A stretch of DNA of 64,000 nt from Pseudidiomarina indica (GCF_900104245.1 NZ_FMXN01000001.1:124001-188000), one strand, 5' to 3'; shown: positions 50,452 to 61,740, counted from the first letter of the stretch. Program-made: numbers and translations. The notes: generated by a model from the letters alone, not told the origin.

Positions 50452-53076
50452 ATGGCAGTTCCTGAAACCAAATACCGGAGCGACTATCGCGCTCCGGAGT
50501 TCCTCATTGAAACCGTTGATTTAACCTTTATTCTGGATGACGTCGCTACCCGCGTTATCAATACCATGCAGGTCATTCCCCAGGGCGTCAATGCGCCATT
50601 GGTGCTTGATGGGCAAGGGTTAGAACTCATGCAGGTGAAGCTTGATGGCCGTGAGCTCAGTGCCAACGACTATGTCGTAACCGCTCATTCATTGATCATC
50701 GCTAAAGTGCCAGCAACCCCGTTTCAACTTCATCTTGAAACGCAAATTAATCCCTCTGCGAACAAAGCTTTGGAAGGCTTGTATCAATCAGGCGATGCAT
50801 TTTGCAGTCAATGTGAGGCAGAAGGGTTCCGACGAATTACTTATTATTTAGATCGTCCCGATGTCTTGGCAGAATTTAAAACCACGTTGGTGGCCAATCA
50901 GCAACGTTATCCACACTTGCTCAGCAATGGAAATTGCATTGCACAAGGGGTGAATGAGGATGGCACCCATTGGGTGACGTGGCATGATCCTTTCCCGAAG
51001 CCAGCGTATCTCTTTGCTGTTGTCGCTGGTGATTTTGAATGCTTAGACGATCATTATGTGACTGCCAGTGGGCGTGTGGTTCAGTTGAAGTTTTTTGTCG
51101 AAAAAGGGCAGCGTGATCGAGCGCACTATGCCCTAGAGTCGCTGAAAAATGCCATGCGTTGGGATGAACAGCGGTTCGGCTTAGAGTATGACCTCGACAT
51201 TTATATGGTGGTGGCAGTCGACTTCTTTAATATGGGAGCGATGGAAAATAAAGGCTTGAACGTGTTTAACTCGCGCTACGTGCTTGCCGATCAAACCACT
51301 GCCACCGATCAAGACTTTATGAATGTTGAAGCGGTTATCGGACACGAATACTTTCATAACTGGACGGGCAATCGCGTTACCTGCCGAGACTGGTTCCAAT
51401 TGAGCCTGAAAGAAGGGCTGACGGTATTCCGCGAACAAGAGTTTAGCGCCGATATGGGATCCCGCGCGGTGCATCGGATTCAGGCTATCCAAACCATGCG
51501 AACCCAACAATTTAATGAGGATGCAAGCCCCATGGCGCATCCGATTCGCCCTGACAAAGTGATTGAAATGAATAACTTTTACACCGTCACGGTGTACGAG
51601 AAAGGGGCTGAAGTGGTGCGCATGTTGCACACATTATTAGGGGAGGAAAGGTTCCAACAAGGCCTGCGCTTATACTTTGAGCGGCATGATGGCCAAGCGG
51701 TTACCTGTGACGATTTTATTGCGGCGATGGCAACGGCCAATCAAGTCGATCTCACGCAATTTGAACGTTGGTACAGCCAAGCGGGTACCCCTCAAGTCAC
51801 CATCGCATCGCATTATTCTGCGGCGACCCAACAATTACGAATTGATTTTTCACAGCAGACACCTGCAACCCCGGGGCAGCCCCATAAAGAGCCGCTCCAT
51901 ATTCCCGTGCTAATGAGCTTTTATACCCCCACTGGGGAGCCAATAGCAATTGTGCACCCGTTGCTGAAACTGCATGAGTCGGGCAGCTTATTATTTGAAC
52001 TCACTGGCGCTGAGCAACAACTGGTGATTAATCATCTGCCGTGTCAACCGGTGGTTGCCGTATTAGAAAACTTCAGTGCACCGGTGCGGGTCCGAGAGCA
52101 TTCATCGTTTGCGGATAAATTGGTGCTATTAGCTCATGCTCAGCAAGAAGTGACGCGTTGGGAGGCTGCTCAAAGTATTTATCAAACACTTATTCTGGAT
52201 GCGGTGGCACAGCAGCAGCCGGTGGTGTTAGCCGAACCCGTCATTGTTGCATTCCAACAGGTTGCCCAAGCTGACATTGATCCGGCACTCAAAGCGCTCA
52301 CCCTGACGCCACCCAGCTTGGCGGAGCTCACCGAACATTACGCCACAGAGATTCCTCTCGTTGCGTTGCAGCAAGCCCATGAGCAGCTAAAACAGCAGCT
52401 GGCGAATGGTTTAGCGCATATTTTTGCAGCGGTGTGGCAGCAACGCAAACAACAGCCTTATGCAGCAACTGCTGAAGCTATTGCGCTGCGTCGTTGGCAG
52501 CATACAGCCTTGGAATATTTAGCGCTGAGAACGCCTGAGGAATATAGCGGCGAAGTTGCCGACTATTACTATCAAGCGGATAACATGACCGCGCAGCATC
52601 ATGCCTTGCAGCTGGCAGTGCATTTGGGGTTATCTTGTAAAGATGAGTTATTGCAGGCGTTTGAACGGCAGTGGCAACACGAGCCATTAGTCTTGGATAA
52701 GTGGTTTGCAATTCAAGCCAGCCAGCCGAAGGGGAATGTTGTTGCCGTAGTAAACCAGCTCCAGCAACACCCTGGATTTAATCGTGATAATCCTAATCGT
52801 CAATACGCTTTAATGGCCACCTTTGGGCGCAATCTACTGCAATTTCATCAGCCCGATGGTGCAGGGTATCGGTTGCTAAGTGACATGATTTGCTACCTCA
52901 ACGATCATAACCCACAAGTGGCCGCGCGATTAATCACCCCACTGATGCAGTGGCGACGCTTTGATCAGCAGCGACAACAGCAGATGCAGAATGAGCTATT
53001 ACGACTTCAACAGTTGCCTCAGCTTGCCCCAGACCTGATTGAGAAAATCAATCAAACTTTGGTCGCAACGGAGTAA
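50452..53076 (+). CDS. pepN: aminopeptidase N
   Basis: 874 residues, an M1 family enzyme. GAMENKGLN is the substrate-binding exopeptidase motif and HEYFHNWTGNR the zinc motif, with the third Glu ligand in KEGLTVFREQEF. The C-terminal ARM-like domain is complete. It is the main cytoplasmic broad-specificity aminopeptidase. It starts 15 bases after nhaC and ends before a strong hairpin. Confidence 0.97.
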   Translation: MAVPETKYRSDYRAPEFLIETVDLTFILDDVATRVINTMQVIPQGVNAPLVLDGQGLELMQVKLDGRELSANDYVVTAHSLIIAKVPATPFQLHLETQINPSANKALEGLYQSGDAFCSQCEAEGFRRITYYLDRPDVLAEFKTTLVANQQRYPHLLSNGNCIAQGVNEDGTHWVTWHDPFPKPAYLFAVVAGDFECLDDHYVTASGRVVQLKFFVEKGQRDRAHYALESLKNAMRWDEQRFGLEYDLDIYMVVAVDFFNMGAMENKGLNVFNSRYVLADQTTATDQDFMNVEAVIGHEYFHNWTGNRVTCRDWFQLSLKEGLTVFREQEFSADMGSRAVHRIQAIQTMRTQQFNEDASPMAHPIRPDKVIEMNNFYTVTVYEKGAEVVRMLHTLLGEERFQQGLRLYFERHDGQAVTCDDFIAAMATANQVDLTQFERWYSQAGTPQVTIASHYSAATQQLRIDFSQQTPATPGQPHKEPLHIPVLMSFYTPTGEPIAIVHPLLKLHESGSLLFELTGAEQQLVINHLPCQPVVAVLENFSAPVRVREHSSFADKLVLLAHAQQEVTRWEAAQSIYQTLILDAVAQQQPVVLAEPVIVAFQQVAQADIDPALKALTLTPPSLAELTEHYATEIPLVALQQAHEQLKQQLANGLAHIFAAVWQQRKQQPYAATAEAIALRRWQHTALEYLALRTPEEYSGEVADYYYQADNMTAQHHALQLAVHLGLSCKDELLQAFERQWQHEPLVLDKWFAIQASQPKGNVVAVVNQLQQHPGFNRDNPNRQYALMATFGRNLLQFHQPDGAGYRLLSDMICYLNDHNPQVAARLITPLMQWRRFDQQRQQQMQNELLRLQQLPQLAPDLIEKINQTLVATE

Positions 53077-53081
53077 CGAGC

Positions 53082-53114
53082 AAAGGGACTCTTAGATAAT
53101 TCGTGAGTCCCTTT
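53082..53114 (+). terminator. terminator after pepN
   Basis: AAAGGGACTC / GAGTCCCTTT form a perfect 10-bp stem with a 13-base loop, five bases after the stop. Confidence 0.8.
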
Positions 53115-53286
53115 AATGAAGTTTCGACACCGCAGGAACCCTGGTCTGAACACTCAATAATTGCTAATAATAAGCGTTGAATAAGCGGCCTAAATATCCG
53201 ACAATAATAGTAATTATTTCGTAGGGTGATGGGGCATCGAGGCCACCATCATAACTTCGTTATATCTATCAGATAAGGACTCCATC

Positions 53287-56200
53287 ATGAATGCGTTTGG
53301 CGAAGGCCAGATCCCCGTTGTACTGCAAAAGGTGGCTGAGATCATTCAGCAGCGAAACCCCGAACGAGCAGAATTGATTCAGGATTTTGCGTTAAGGTTG
53401 TTTCACAATGTCTCATCCGATGATTTGTCGCTGCGAATTGATAGCGATTTATATGGTGCAGTCATGGGCCTTTGGCATTCATTCAATGACTATCAACCTG
53501 GTGCCAAAGCACTTATTAAGGTGTACAACCCTGATGTCGAGCAACATGGTTGGAAGTCGGCTCATACCATTATCGAAATCATCCAATCAGACAGTCCCTT
53601 CATGGTTGATTCGATCCGGATGGCATTATCACGGTTAGGCATTACGTCTCACTTACTCCTGCACCTTCCAATTAGCCACAAACGTGACAGCAACAACCAA
53701 ATCACTGAGCTGCTTAAAGCCGGTACCCGCCAGGCAGATAACGAAGTTGATACGGTGTTTTTGATTGAAGTCGACCGCCAAGCATCAGACGCTGCCATTA
53801 AAGCACTGAAAACTGAATTGGCCTCAGTGATGGCTGAAATCAGTTTAGCGGTAGGTGATTGGCAGGCCATGCGTGAGCGCATGGAAACCATTGCTGCAGA
53901 GCTTGGTAAGGTCAACTATCAAGGTCGCCCCCAAGAGCTTGAAGAAGCACAAAGGTTCCTCGCTTGGCTCGCAAAAGATAACTTTACTTTAATGGGGTAC
54001 CGTCGCTATCACCTGGAAGCGATTGAAGGGGACCACATTATTTTGCAAGACCCTGAAAGCAGTTTAGGGTTGATGCGTCGAAGCATTAATAAAGAAGGGC
54101 GGTTGGTATCATCATTGCCTGAAGTCGCACAACAAATGACCTTTGATGATCATGTGTTATTGCTGACGAAAACCAACTCACGTTCGCGTGTCCACCGTCC
54201 TGCCTATTGCGATTACATCGGCATTAAACGGTTTGACAGCCAAGGCAATGTCATTGGTGAAGATCGCTTTATCGGCTTGTATTCAAGCAGCTTTTATAAT
54301 GACAGCGTGCGCGAAATTCCATTGGTAGGAGACAAAGTAAACCGAGTGCTTGAAGCATCAGGGTTTGCGCCAGGTTCCCACGCCGCCAAAGCGTTAATGA
54401 ACATTCTAGAAACCTATCCACGGGATGAAATTGCCCAAGCTTCCGAAGCTGATTTGCTGGAAGTTGGATTAGGTGTTTTACAAATGCGTGAACGGGACAT
54501 TACCCGAGTATTTGTCCGCCGTGATATTTTCGGCCGCTTCGCATCGTGCATGGTCTACGTGCCGAAAGAACGGTACCACACGGTACTGCGGCAAAAAACG
54601 CAAGCAATTCTTAAACAAACGTTTGCCAGCAATAGCGACGTTGACTTCACCACTTATTTCTCGGAATCACCATTGGCGAGAACGCACTATACCGTTCGTT
54701 TAACCGCCACTGTACAGGATATTGACGTGAAAGAACTCGAATCAAACCTCATTGAAGCTGCGCGCAGCTGGGAAGATAATTTTGAACGTATTTTAAGCAG
54801 CACCTTTGGCGAAGCAAAAGCGAACGAATTAAATAAAAAATACGCGAATGCTTTCCCACGAGCTTACAAAGAAGAAGTGCTGCCTTCTGTTGCGATTGCC
54901 GATATTGAGCAACTTGAAGCGCTAGACGATGAGCACAAGTTGGGAATGTTGTTCTATCGCCCGCGGGAAGAAAACGAACAAAGCAAGAAGGTTCGTTTGA
55001 AATTATTCCATAAGGATGAACCGATTCACTTGTCAGATGTGCTGCCCATGTTGGAAAACTTTGGCCTGCGTATTGTTGGCGAGCGTCCATACCAAGTTAA
55101 AACCGCGGATGGCAATGTGTTCTGGATTCTCGAATTCTACATGTTGCACAATAACGAGGAACTGGATTTAGAAACCAGCCGCGAGTTGTTCCAAGATGGC
55201 TTTGCCAAGGTTTGGGACAAACACTATGAAGATGACGGTTTTAACCGTCTCGTGCTGGGGGCTGGTTTAACTGGGCGCCAAGTGATTATTTTGCGGATGT
55301 ATGCCAAGTACATGCGCCAAACTGGCACCACATTTAGCCAAGCTTATATCGAGAGCACGTTCAGTAAGTATCCACTGCTCGCAAAATTGGTCGTGAAATT
55401 GTTCTATACCAAGTTTGATCCGAGTGAAAGCACGCGTGAGAAAAAGCTTGAAGCCATTGAAACACGCATTCATTCAGAACTTGAGAACGTTGCGAACCTT
55501 GATGATGACCGTATTATTCGCCGCTACGTGGAGCTAATTGGGGCAACCTTGCGCACCAACTTCTTCCAGCTTGATAGCCAAGGGAATGAAAAATCCTATA
55601 TTTCGGTGAAGTTCTTGCCTGAACTTATTTCAGAAATGCCATTGCCATTACCGAAATACGAAATTTACGTGTATTCGCCGCGCGTGGAAGGCATCCACTT
55701 ACGAGGCGGTAAGGTCGCCCGAGGCGGGTTGCGTTGGTCCGATCGTCGCGAAGATTTCCGGACCGAAGTGTTAGGCTTAGTAAAAGCTCAGCAAGTAAAA
55801 AATACCGTGATCGTTCCAGTGGGCGCGAAGGGTGGCTTTGTCTGTAAAAACCTACCGGAAGATCGTGAAGCCTTCTTTGAAGAAGGAAAAGAATGCTATC
55901 GCATGTTCATTCGTGCGTTGTTAGACATTACCGATAATATTGTTGACGGTGACATTGTTCCTCCTGCGAATGTGGTGCGTCACGATGATGACGATACCTA
56001 CTTGGTGGTGGCAGCCGACAAAGGCACCGCAACCTTCTCTGACATAGCCAACGGCATTTCTGCCGAATACAACTTCTGGTTAGGCGACGCCTTTGCGTCG
56101 GGTGGCTCGGTTGGATACGACCACAAGAAAATGGGCATCACCGCACGCGGTGCATGGGAATCAGTTAAACGTCATTTCCGCGAAATTGGCATCGATTGTC

Positions 56201-58131
56201 AGACCACCGACTTCACTGCGGTAGGTATTGGTGACATGGGTGGCGACGTATTCGGGAACGGCATGCTGCGTTCAAAGCATACACGCTTGGTGGGTGCGTT
56301 CAACCACATGCATATTTTCGTTGACCCAAATCCAGATGCGGCCGCGACGTATGAAGAACGTAAGCGGTTATTCTACCTCCCACGTTCAACCTGGGATGAT
56401 TTTGATAAATCATTGATTTCAAAGGGTGGCGGCGTGTTCTTGCGCAGCGCGAAAGCGATTGAATTGTCGCCTGAAATGAAAACCCTATTCAATACCCAAA
56501 AGAAATCCATGACGCCAACGGAAATGATCAAGGCGCTCTTGACGCTCGACGTGGATCTGGTGTGGAACGGCGGTATCGGAACTTACGTGAAATCATCGAA
56601 AGAAAGCGACAGCGATGTTGGTGATCGTGCCAACGATGCGGTTCGTGTGGATGGTAAAGATTTACGAGCGCGTATTGTCGGTGAGGGCGGAAACTTAGGC
56701 TTCACCCAATTGGGCCGTATCGAATATGCATTAACCGGTGGCCGAATTAACACCGACGCTATTGATAACGTTGGCGGTGTTAACTGTTCGGACAACGAAG
56801 TTAATATTAAGATTTTGCTCAATGGCTTGGTCGCTAATGGTGAATTAACCCGTGAGCAACGCGACAAATTACTGTACGACATGACCGACGAAGTGGCAGA
56901 AATTGTCTTACGAGACTGTTTCCGTCAGTCGCAATCAATTTCAGTGACGGCCATTCGTGGGGCAGAGCAAACGAAAGAGTTCCAACGTTTCATCCATCAC
57001 CTTGAGCGTGAAGGCCAGTTGAACCGTGCTCTTGAGTTCTTACCTGATGACGATGTATTGGCAGAGCGTCAAGCGAATGGTAAAGGATTGACTCGTCCAG
57101 AATTAGCTGTGTTGACTGCCTATGGGAAAATGGTTCTGAAAGATCAGTTACTTGATGATGCGATCATGGCGGATCCTTTCCATGCCCGTTCCCTCATCAA
57201 TGCGTTCCCGAAACCATTGCAAGAACACTATGCGGCAGCCATGGAAAACCATCCATTGCGCGCTCAGATTATTGCAACGCGGTTAGCGAACAATATTGTT
57301 AACGATATGGGGCCAAACTTTGTGTTCCGTAAAGCGGAGACCACGGGTGTTAGTGAAGCAGAAGTCGCCTCTGCGTATGTGATTGCACGTGAATGCTTCA
57401 ACTTACGTGGTCTGATGGAACAAATCGAAGCAGGGAATAATCAATTCCCAGCCGAGGTACAGAACAATATGTTGTTCCAATTACGTCGTGTGGTGCGCCG
57501 TGCGACCCGTTGGTTCTTGCGCCACCGCACGCCAGGTTTAGTCACCATTCAAGACCACTTGGATTTCTACCGCGAAAGCTTTGATGAGTTACGTAAAAAC
57601 GTGTTGAATTACGTGGTGGAAGAAGAGCGTCAAGAAATCCAAGCAGAGATCGATGAACTTGTGAGCCAAGGGGTTCCTGCTGACTTAGCTCACAACATTG
57701 GCATTCTCAGCACCTTATTCTCGGCGCTGGATATTGCGGACGTAAGCCATGAAACAGGTCTGAAAGTTGGGACCGTTGCGGAAGCATACTTTAATCTGGG
57801 TTCACGAGCAGCACTGCACTGGTTCCTTGAGCAAATCAATCAGCAGCCCGTTGATAACCATTGGCAAGCTCTGGCACGTGCAGCATTCCGCGAAGAGTTA
57901 GATTGGCAACAACGCTCATTAACCGCCATCATGCTGAAATCCGCCAGCGCAGAGCAGAATGCTACGGAAATCGTTGAGCAGTGGTTTACCACAAATAAAG
58001 TCTATATCGACCGTTGGTTAGATATGCTGTCGGACTTCAAAACCTCGAAAACCCATGAGTTTGCGAAGTTCTCTGTGGCCCTGCGTGAGTTGACGTTGCT
58101 GAACCACAACTGCACGTCGGTTGAGGCGTAA
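53287..58131 (+). CDS. gdhB: NAD-specific glutamate dehydrogenase, large type
   Basis: 1614 residues, the size of the ~180-kDa GDH class. The long N-terminal regulatory region (about 1-700, with ACT-like segments) precedes the catalytic core: GGLRWSDRREDFRTEVLGLV, VPVGAKGGFVCK and DMGGDVFGNGM. A helical C-terminal region follows. It oxidises L-glutamate to 2-oxoglutarate, a catabolic step. AAGGA precedes the ATG. The 170-base leader after the pepN terminator has an imperfect hairpin at 53227-53251. pyrD begins at the next base after the stop. Confidence 0.96.
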   Translation: MNAFGEGQIPVVLQKVAEIIQQRNPERAELIQDFALRLFHNVSSDDLSLRIDSDLYGAVMGLWHSFNDYQPGAKALIKVYNPDVEQHGWKSAHTIIEIIQSDSPFMVDSIRMALSRLGITSHLLLHLPISHKRDSNNQITELLKAGTRQADNEVDTVFLIEVDRQASDAAIKALKTELASVMAEISLAVGDWQAMRERMETIAAELGKVNYQGRPQELEEAQRFLAWLAKDNFTLMGYRRYHLEAIEGDHIILQDPESSLGLMRRSINKEGRLVSSLPEVAQQMTFDDHVLLLTKTNSRSRVHRPAYCDYIGIKRFDSQGNVIGEDRFIGLYSSSFYNDSVREIPLVGDKVNRVLEASGFAPGSHAAKALMNILETYPRDEIAQASEADLLEVGLGVLQMRERDITRVFVRRDIFGRFASCMVYVPKERYHTVLRQKTQAILKQTFASNSDVDFTTYFSESPLARTHYTVRLTATVQDIDVKELESNLIEAARSWEDNFERILSSTFGEAKANELNKKYANAFPRAYKEEVLPSVAIADIEQLEALDDEHKLGMLFYRPREENEQSKKVRLKLFHKDEPIHLSDVLPMLENFGLRIVGERPYQVKTADGNVFWILEFYMLHNNEELDLETSRELFQDGFAKVWDKHYEDDGFNRLVLGAGLTGRQVIILRMYAKYMRQTGTTFSQAYIESTFSKYPLLAKLVVKLFYTKFDPSESTREKKLEAIETRIHSELENVANLDDDRIIRRYVELIGATLRTNFFQLDSQGNEKSYISVKFLPELISEMPLPLPKYEIYVYSPRVEGIHLRGGKVARGGLRWSDRREDFRTEVLGLVKAQQVKNTVIVPVGAKGGFVCKNLPEDREAFFEEGKECYRMFIRALLDITDNIVDGDIVPPANVVRHDDDDTYLVVAADKGTATFSDIANGISAEYNFWLGDAFASGGSVGYDHKKMGITARGAWESVKRHFREIGIDCQTTDFTAVGIGDMGGDVFGNGMLRSKHTRLVGAFNHMHIFVDPNPDAAATYEERKRLFYLPRSTWDDFDKSLISKGGGVFLRSAKAIELSPEMKTLFNTQKKSMTPTEMIKALLTLDVDLVWNGGIGTYVKSSKESDSDVGDRANDAVRVDGKDLRARIVGEGGNLGFTQLGRIEYALTGGRINTDAIDNVGGVNCSDNEVNIKILLNGLVANGELTREQRDKLLYDMTDEVAEIVLRDCFRQSQSISVTAIRGAEQTKEFQRFIHHLEREGQLNRALEFLPDDDVLAERQANGKGLTRPELAVLTAYGKMVLKDQLLDDAIMADPFHARSLINAFPKPLQEHYAAAMENHPLRAQIIATRLANNIVNDMGPNFVFRKAETTGVSEAEVASAYVIARECFNLRGLMEQIEAGNNQFPAEVQNNMLFQLRRVVRRATRWFLRHRTPGLVTIQDHLDFYRESFDELRKNVLNYVVEEERQEIQAEIDELVSQGVPADLAHNIGILSTLFSALDIADVSHETGLKVGTVAEAYFNLGSRAALHWFLEQINQQPVDNHWQALARAAFREELDWQQRSLTAIMLKSASAEQNATEIVEQWFTTNKVYIDRWLDMLSDFKTSKTHEFAKFSVALRELTLLNHNCTSVEA

Positions 58132-59139
58132 ATGTACGGATTGTTACGCCAATGGCTGTTCCGCAAAGATGCGGAACAGTCCCATGAGTTCACACTCAAG
58201 TTATTGCGTCAATATGCAGGAACGCCTGTCGCCTTAGCGTGGCGGCAGCGGGTTCCTGCCAAACCCGTAACAGTGATGGGCATCGAATTTCCTAATCCAA
58301 TTGGCTTAGCTGCGGGATTAGATAAAAACGGTGAGTGCATTCAAGCCTTTGGGCAAATGGGTTTTGGTTTTATTGAGATAGGGACAGTCACACCCGTGGC
58401 ACAAGAGGGAAATCCCAAACCACGGCTGTTCCGGATTGTAGAAAAAGAAGCCATTATTAATCGCATGGGGTTTAATAATCTCGGTGTGGATTACCTTGTG
58501 GAGCAAGTCAAAGCGGCTAAGTTCCAAGGGGTACTGGGCATTAATATTGGGAAGAATAAACACACCCCTGATGCTGAAGCCATTCAGGATTATCAGTTTT
58601 GCATGCGTAAAGTTTATCCGCATGCGAACTATATTACGGTGAATATCTCCTCACCGAATACGCCAGGTTTGCGTGAGTTTCAGCATGGCAGTGTGCTGCA
58701 CGATTTACTTCGCGCACTTAAAGAAGAGCAGCAAACCTTAGCTCAAGAACATGGCAACTACGTGCCGTTGGCGGTAAAAATTGCGCCGGATTTAACAGAT
58801 GATGCAATTCGAGCCATTACCGACGCCCTTATCGAGCACAACATTGATGCCGTGATCGCAACCAACACCACGCTCAGTCGTGAGGCAGTATCTGGTTTGC
58901 CTCATGCCAATGAAGCAGGCGGTTTAAGCGGCGCGGTGTTATTTGAACAAAGTACCCATGTGGTACGCGTCATTGCCAAGCATGCCCAAGGGAAATTGCC
59001 GATCATCGCCGTTGGCGGGGTGGATAGTCCCGAGGCAGCACAGGCTAAATTAGCGGCCGGCGCCAGTTTAGTGCAACTGTATACTGGCTTTATTTATCAT
59101 GGGCCACCGTTAATTCGACGCATCGTGGAAGCCTTGTAA
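58132..59139 (+). CDS. pyrD: dihydroorotate dehydrogenase (quinone), class 2
   Basis: 335 residues. FMN barrel motifs [31 protein letters not shown] and the catalytic serine in that region are present. The N-terminal amphipathic helix ([20 protein letters not shown]) is the class 2 quinone-binding, membrane-associated type. It is the fourth step in pyrimidine synthesis. It directly abuts the gdhB stop, with GAGG inside gdhB as its ribosome binding site. Confidence 0.97.
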   Translation: MYGLLRQWLFRKDAEQSHEFTLKLLRQYAGTPVALAWRQRVPAKPVTVMGIEFPNPIGLAAGLDKNGECIQAFGQMGFGFIEIGTVTPVAQEGNPKPRLFRIVEKEAIINRMGFNNLGVDYLVEQVKAAKFQGVLGINIGKNKHTPDAEAIQDYQFCMRKVYPHANYITVNISSPNTPGLREFQHGSVLHDLLRALKEEQQTLAQEHGNYVPLAVKIAPDLTDDAIRAITDALIEHNIDAVIATNTTLSREAVSGLPHANEAGGLSGAVLFEQSTHVVRVIAKHAQGKLPIIAVGGVDSPEAAQAKLAAGASLVQLYTGFIYHGPPLIRRIVEAL

Positions 59140-59203
59140 TTAAGGACAAATTCGGCTAGTTTAAAGCCCGTAAAACGTGAACGAACAACAGGGAAAGAAC
59201 AGG

Positions 59204-59764
59204 GTGCACACAACATCGCAATGGCGTTGGCGCTATGACGCTGACAACGAACAACTCATGATTCAACTCAGTGAGGGAGTCGTTCATTGTGCACCTTATA
59301 AAGCCTCTCGTTTGATCCCACTGAAAGCGATGGATGAACCCTTTTCGCTGGATGATGCAACCACCTTTCAAACCTTGTTTGATGCCCTTGAAGCAAGTCA
59401 ACGATTCAGCCCACAAGTTATCTTAGCTGCGGCATTGAACCATACGATTTATCAGCGTTTTGGGCGCCCCCAAATGCCACAAAGCTGGTATTTTCAAACC
59501 GCAGAAGAAAACCACCAAATTGCTGACAACACGACCTTAGAGATTGGTGAGTTAGTCCGCTTGAATTCAGGCTTGGCTGAAGCGATTTGCGCGGTCGTCA
59601 ACTGCGAAGGCGAGTTTGTTGAATGTATGGTGTTGGCAGATTCGTTTCCTTTATCCGATATCAAACATTTGGCCCAGTATGAGGTGATTAAAGTGATGCT
59701 AAATCGCCTCCAGCCATTGCATGAACAACGCGACCTCAGCGCTGACTATTTGCGCCACGCATAG
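59204..59764 (+). CDS. zapC: cell division protein ZapC
   Basis: 187 residues from GTG 59204. The N-terminal SQWRWRYDADNEQLMIQLSEG aligns with the [20 protein letters not shown] of E. coli ZapC, and there is a PQMPQSWYF block and a C-terminal MLNRLQP. ZapC stabilises the Z ring. A GTG at 59177 also opens the frame; 59204 matches the family length better and has GGGAAAG upstream. pyrD-zapC is a conserved pair. Confidence 0.88.
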   Translation: MHTTSQWRWRYDADNEQLMIQLSEGVVHCAPYKASRLIPLKAMDEPFSLDDATTFQTLFDALEASQRFSPQVILAAALNHTIYQRFGRPQMPQSWYFQTAEENHQIADNTTLEIGELVRLNSGLAEAICAVVNCEGEFVECMVLADSFPLSDIKHLAQYEVIKVMLNRLQPLHEQRDLSADYLRHA

Positions 59765-59775
59765 GAAATGATACC

Positions 59776-61521
59776 GTGTACCTTAGAACTCTCATGATGG
59801 GATGGTTAGCCATGTCCAGCTCTTTTGCCGTTGCCGAACCAGTGTTCATCCGGCTTTTAGCCACCAGTGACGTGCATGGTCATTTTACTGGGTACAACTA
59901 TTTTACTCAGCAGCCGGAACAAAAAGGCTTAGTGCATACTGCCGTAGTGATCCACAACGAACGGCAGGGCGCTGATATCAGTGTGCTGATTGAAAACGGT
60001 GATTTAATTCAAGGCTCTCCTTTTACCGACGCCATGCTTGCTGCTGCTGCAGCAACCGAGCAAGAGTTGCCGTTGGCCCCTTTACTCAATGCGATTGCGT
60101 ACGATGTGATTAACTTAGGGAACCATGAGTTTAATTACGGCCTCGATTATTTGGCAAAAGCCTACGCAGGGGTAAGCGCACCACTGATTTCAGCCAACCT
60201 GATCCCGCGCTCTGAATTTGCTCAGCAGCATTTAACTCACCAGCCTTATGTCATTTTAGAACGTGCTCTTCCTGCGCAGTATCAGCAGCAAGGGCGTTCC
60301 CATTTAAAGTTGGCTTTTATTGGCGTCGTGCCGCCCCAAATTATGCAATGGGATGGGCAGCATTTACGCGGTCACGTTGACGTGATCCCAATGGTCGATG
60401 CGGTTCAACAAAGCGTTCGTGAGGTCCAAAAGCAGGGGGCTGATTTGATTGTGCTGGTAGCACATGCAGGCATGCCGAAAGCAACCAGTGATGGCCATGA
60501 CGATGAACAAGCCGTTTGGCAGTTAGCGCAAATTCCAGGCATTGACGCCATTGTATTCGGTCATCAGCATGAAACCTTTCCCGGAACCTCAGTGTATGAT
60601 GAACTGACCGCCGTCGATTCCCAACAGGGCACCATTTTTGGCATTCCAGCGGTACAGCCAGGCCTTCATGGAGAACACTTGGGAGTGATTGAACTGAAGC
60701 TCAACTATGCCACCGATACACAGCAATGGCGGATTGTCACATCGGCCGCAAAAGTTGTGCCTATTACCGCGCAGCAGGACACTGCAGTGGCAGAATTGTT
60801 GCAACCGGCCCATGAGCAAACCGTGGCGTATATGGAACAGCCGATTGGTGCGACGCACGCAGAACTCAGCCATCAATGGTCGCGCTTGCAGCCGACCCTG
60901 GCAACTCAACTGATTCATGATGCCCAGTTATGGTATATCGACCGCTACGTTCGCGAACAACAGCCTGCCTGGGGCAAATTACCGCGGCTGAGTGCGGTGG
61001 CTCCTTTTCATGCCGCGAGCCAAGCCGATGATAGCTTTACCCATATTCCAGCGGGTGCACTCACCATGGGCGATATTGGTGATCTCTACCGTTATCCGAA
61101 TACGTTGGATGTGGTGGTGATATCGGGCGCAACCTTGCAACAGTGGTTGGAAGGCGCCGCCGTAGGCGTACAGCAGGGACATTCTGCAGATCCTTGGAGT
61201 TGGGTGAATCCTGCGTATCCTGCCTATCAGTTTGATACCTTTAGTGGGCTTGATTACCTGATCGATCCAAGTCAGCCGAGTGGGGCACGCGTTACCACCA
61301 GTCCGGCACTGATTCCGTCCCAAGATTATGCCGTAATTACCAATAACTATCGTGCTCATGGCGGTGGTCAGTTGGGCGGCTTAAATGGTCAGCAAATTGT
61401 GTTTAGTAGCCCGGATCAAATCCAACATATTTTGTTGGCATATATTCAAAAACTAGGGACTCAAGGGTATCAAGAAGAATTAAGAAATAACTGGGAAATC
61501 AAGCAAGAAGAGACGAACTAG
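59776..61521 (+). CDS. periplasmic 5'-nucleotidase / cyclic-nucleotide phosphodiesterase family
   Basis: 581 residues from GTG 59776. A signal peptide (cleaved near AVAEP) precedes a calcineurin-like phosphoesterase domain with the metal motifs TSDVHGH, NLGNHEFNYG and VFGHQHET. The 5'-nucleotidase C-terminal substrate domain follows. It resembles CpdB/UshA-type enzymes but is shorter than CpdB (~650), so exact specificity is open. It is 11 bases after zapC and ends six bases before the convergent tRNA. Confidence 0.88.
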   Translation: MYLRTLMMGWLAMSSSFAVAEPVFIRLLATSDVHGHFTGYNYFTQQPEQKGLVHTAVVIHNERQGADISVLIENGDLIQGSPFTDAMLAAAAATEQELPLAPLLNAIAYDVINLGNHEFNYGLDYLAKAYAGVSAPLISANLIPRSEFAQQHLTHQPYVILERALPAQYQQQGRSHLKLAFIGVVPPQIMQWDGQHLRGHVDVIPMVDAVQQSVREVQKQGADLIVLVAHAGMPKATSDGHDDEQAVWQLAQIPGIDAIVFGHQHETFPGTSVYDELTAVDSQQGTIFGIPAVQPGLHGEHLGVIELKLNYATDTQQWRIVTSAAKVVPITAQQDTAVAELLQPAHEQTVAYMEQPIGATHAELSHQWSRLQPTLATQLIHDAQLWYIDRYVREQQPAWGKLPRLSAVAPFHAASQADDSFTHIPAGALTMGDIGDLYRYPNTLDVVVISGATLQQWLEGAAVGVQQGHSADPWSWVNPAYPAYQFDTFSGLDYLIDPSQPSGARVTTSPALIPSQDYAVITNNYRAHGGGQLGGLNGQQIVFSSPDQIQHILLAYIQKLGTQGYQEELRNNWEIKQEETN

Positions 61522-61526
61522 AGAAT

Positions 61527-61603
<77 letters not shown>

Positions 61604-61616
61604 TCTGATGCTGTGC

Positions 61617-61645
61617 ATGTTAAAGGGTCACAGAATGAAACGCAA
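61617..61645 (-). promoter_or_regulatory. promoter of tRNA-fMet
   Basis: On the minus strand, TTGCGT, a 17-base spacer and TAACAT lie 13 bases before the tRNA. Confidence 0.65.
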
Positions 61646-61740
61646 GGGCAATGTAGTTCGTTCGCTTACTATTTATACGATTCTCGTTTGACTGCGTATT
61701 TATTCAGCAGTTCTGACAATACAGGCGCTCGCGACTCCGT

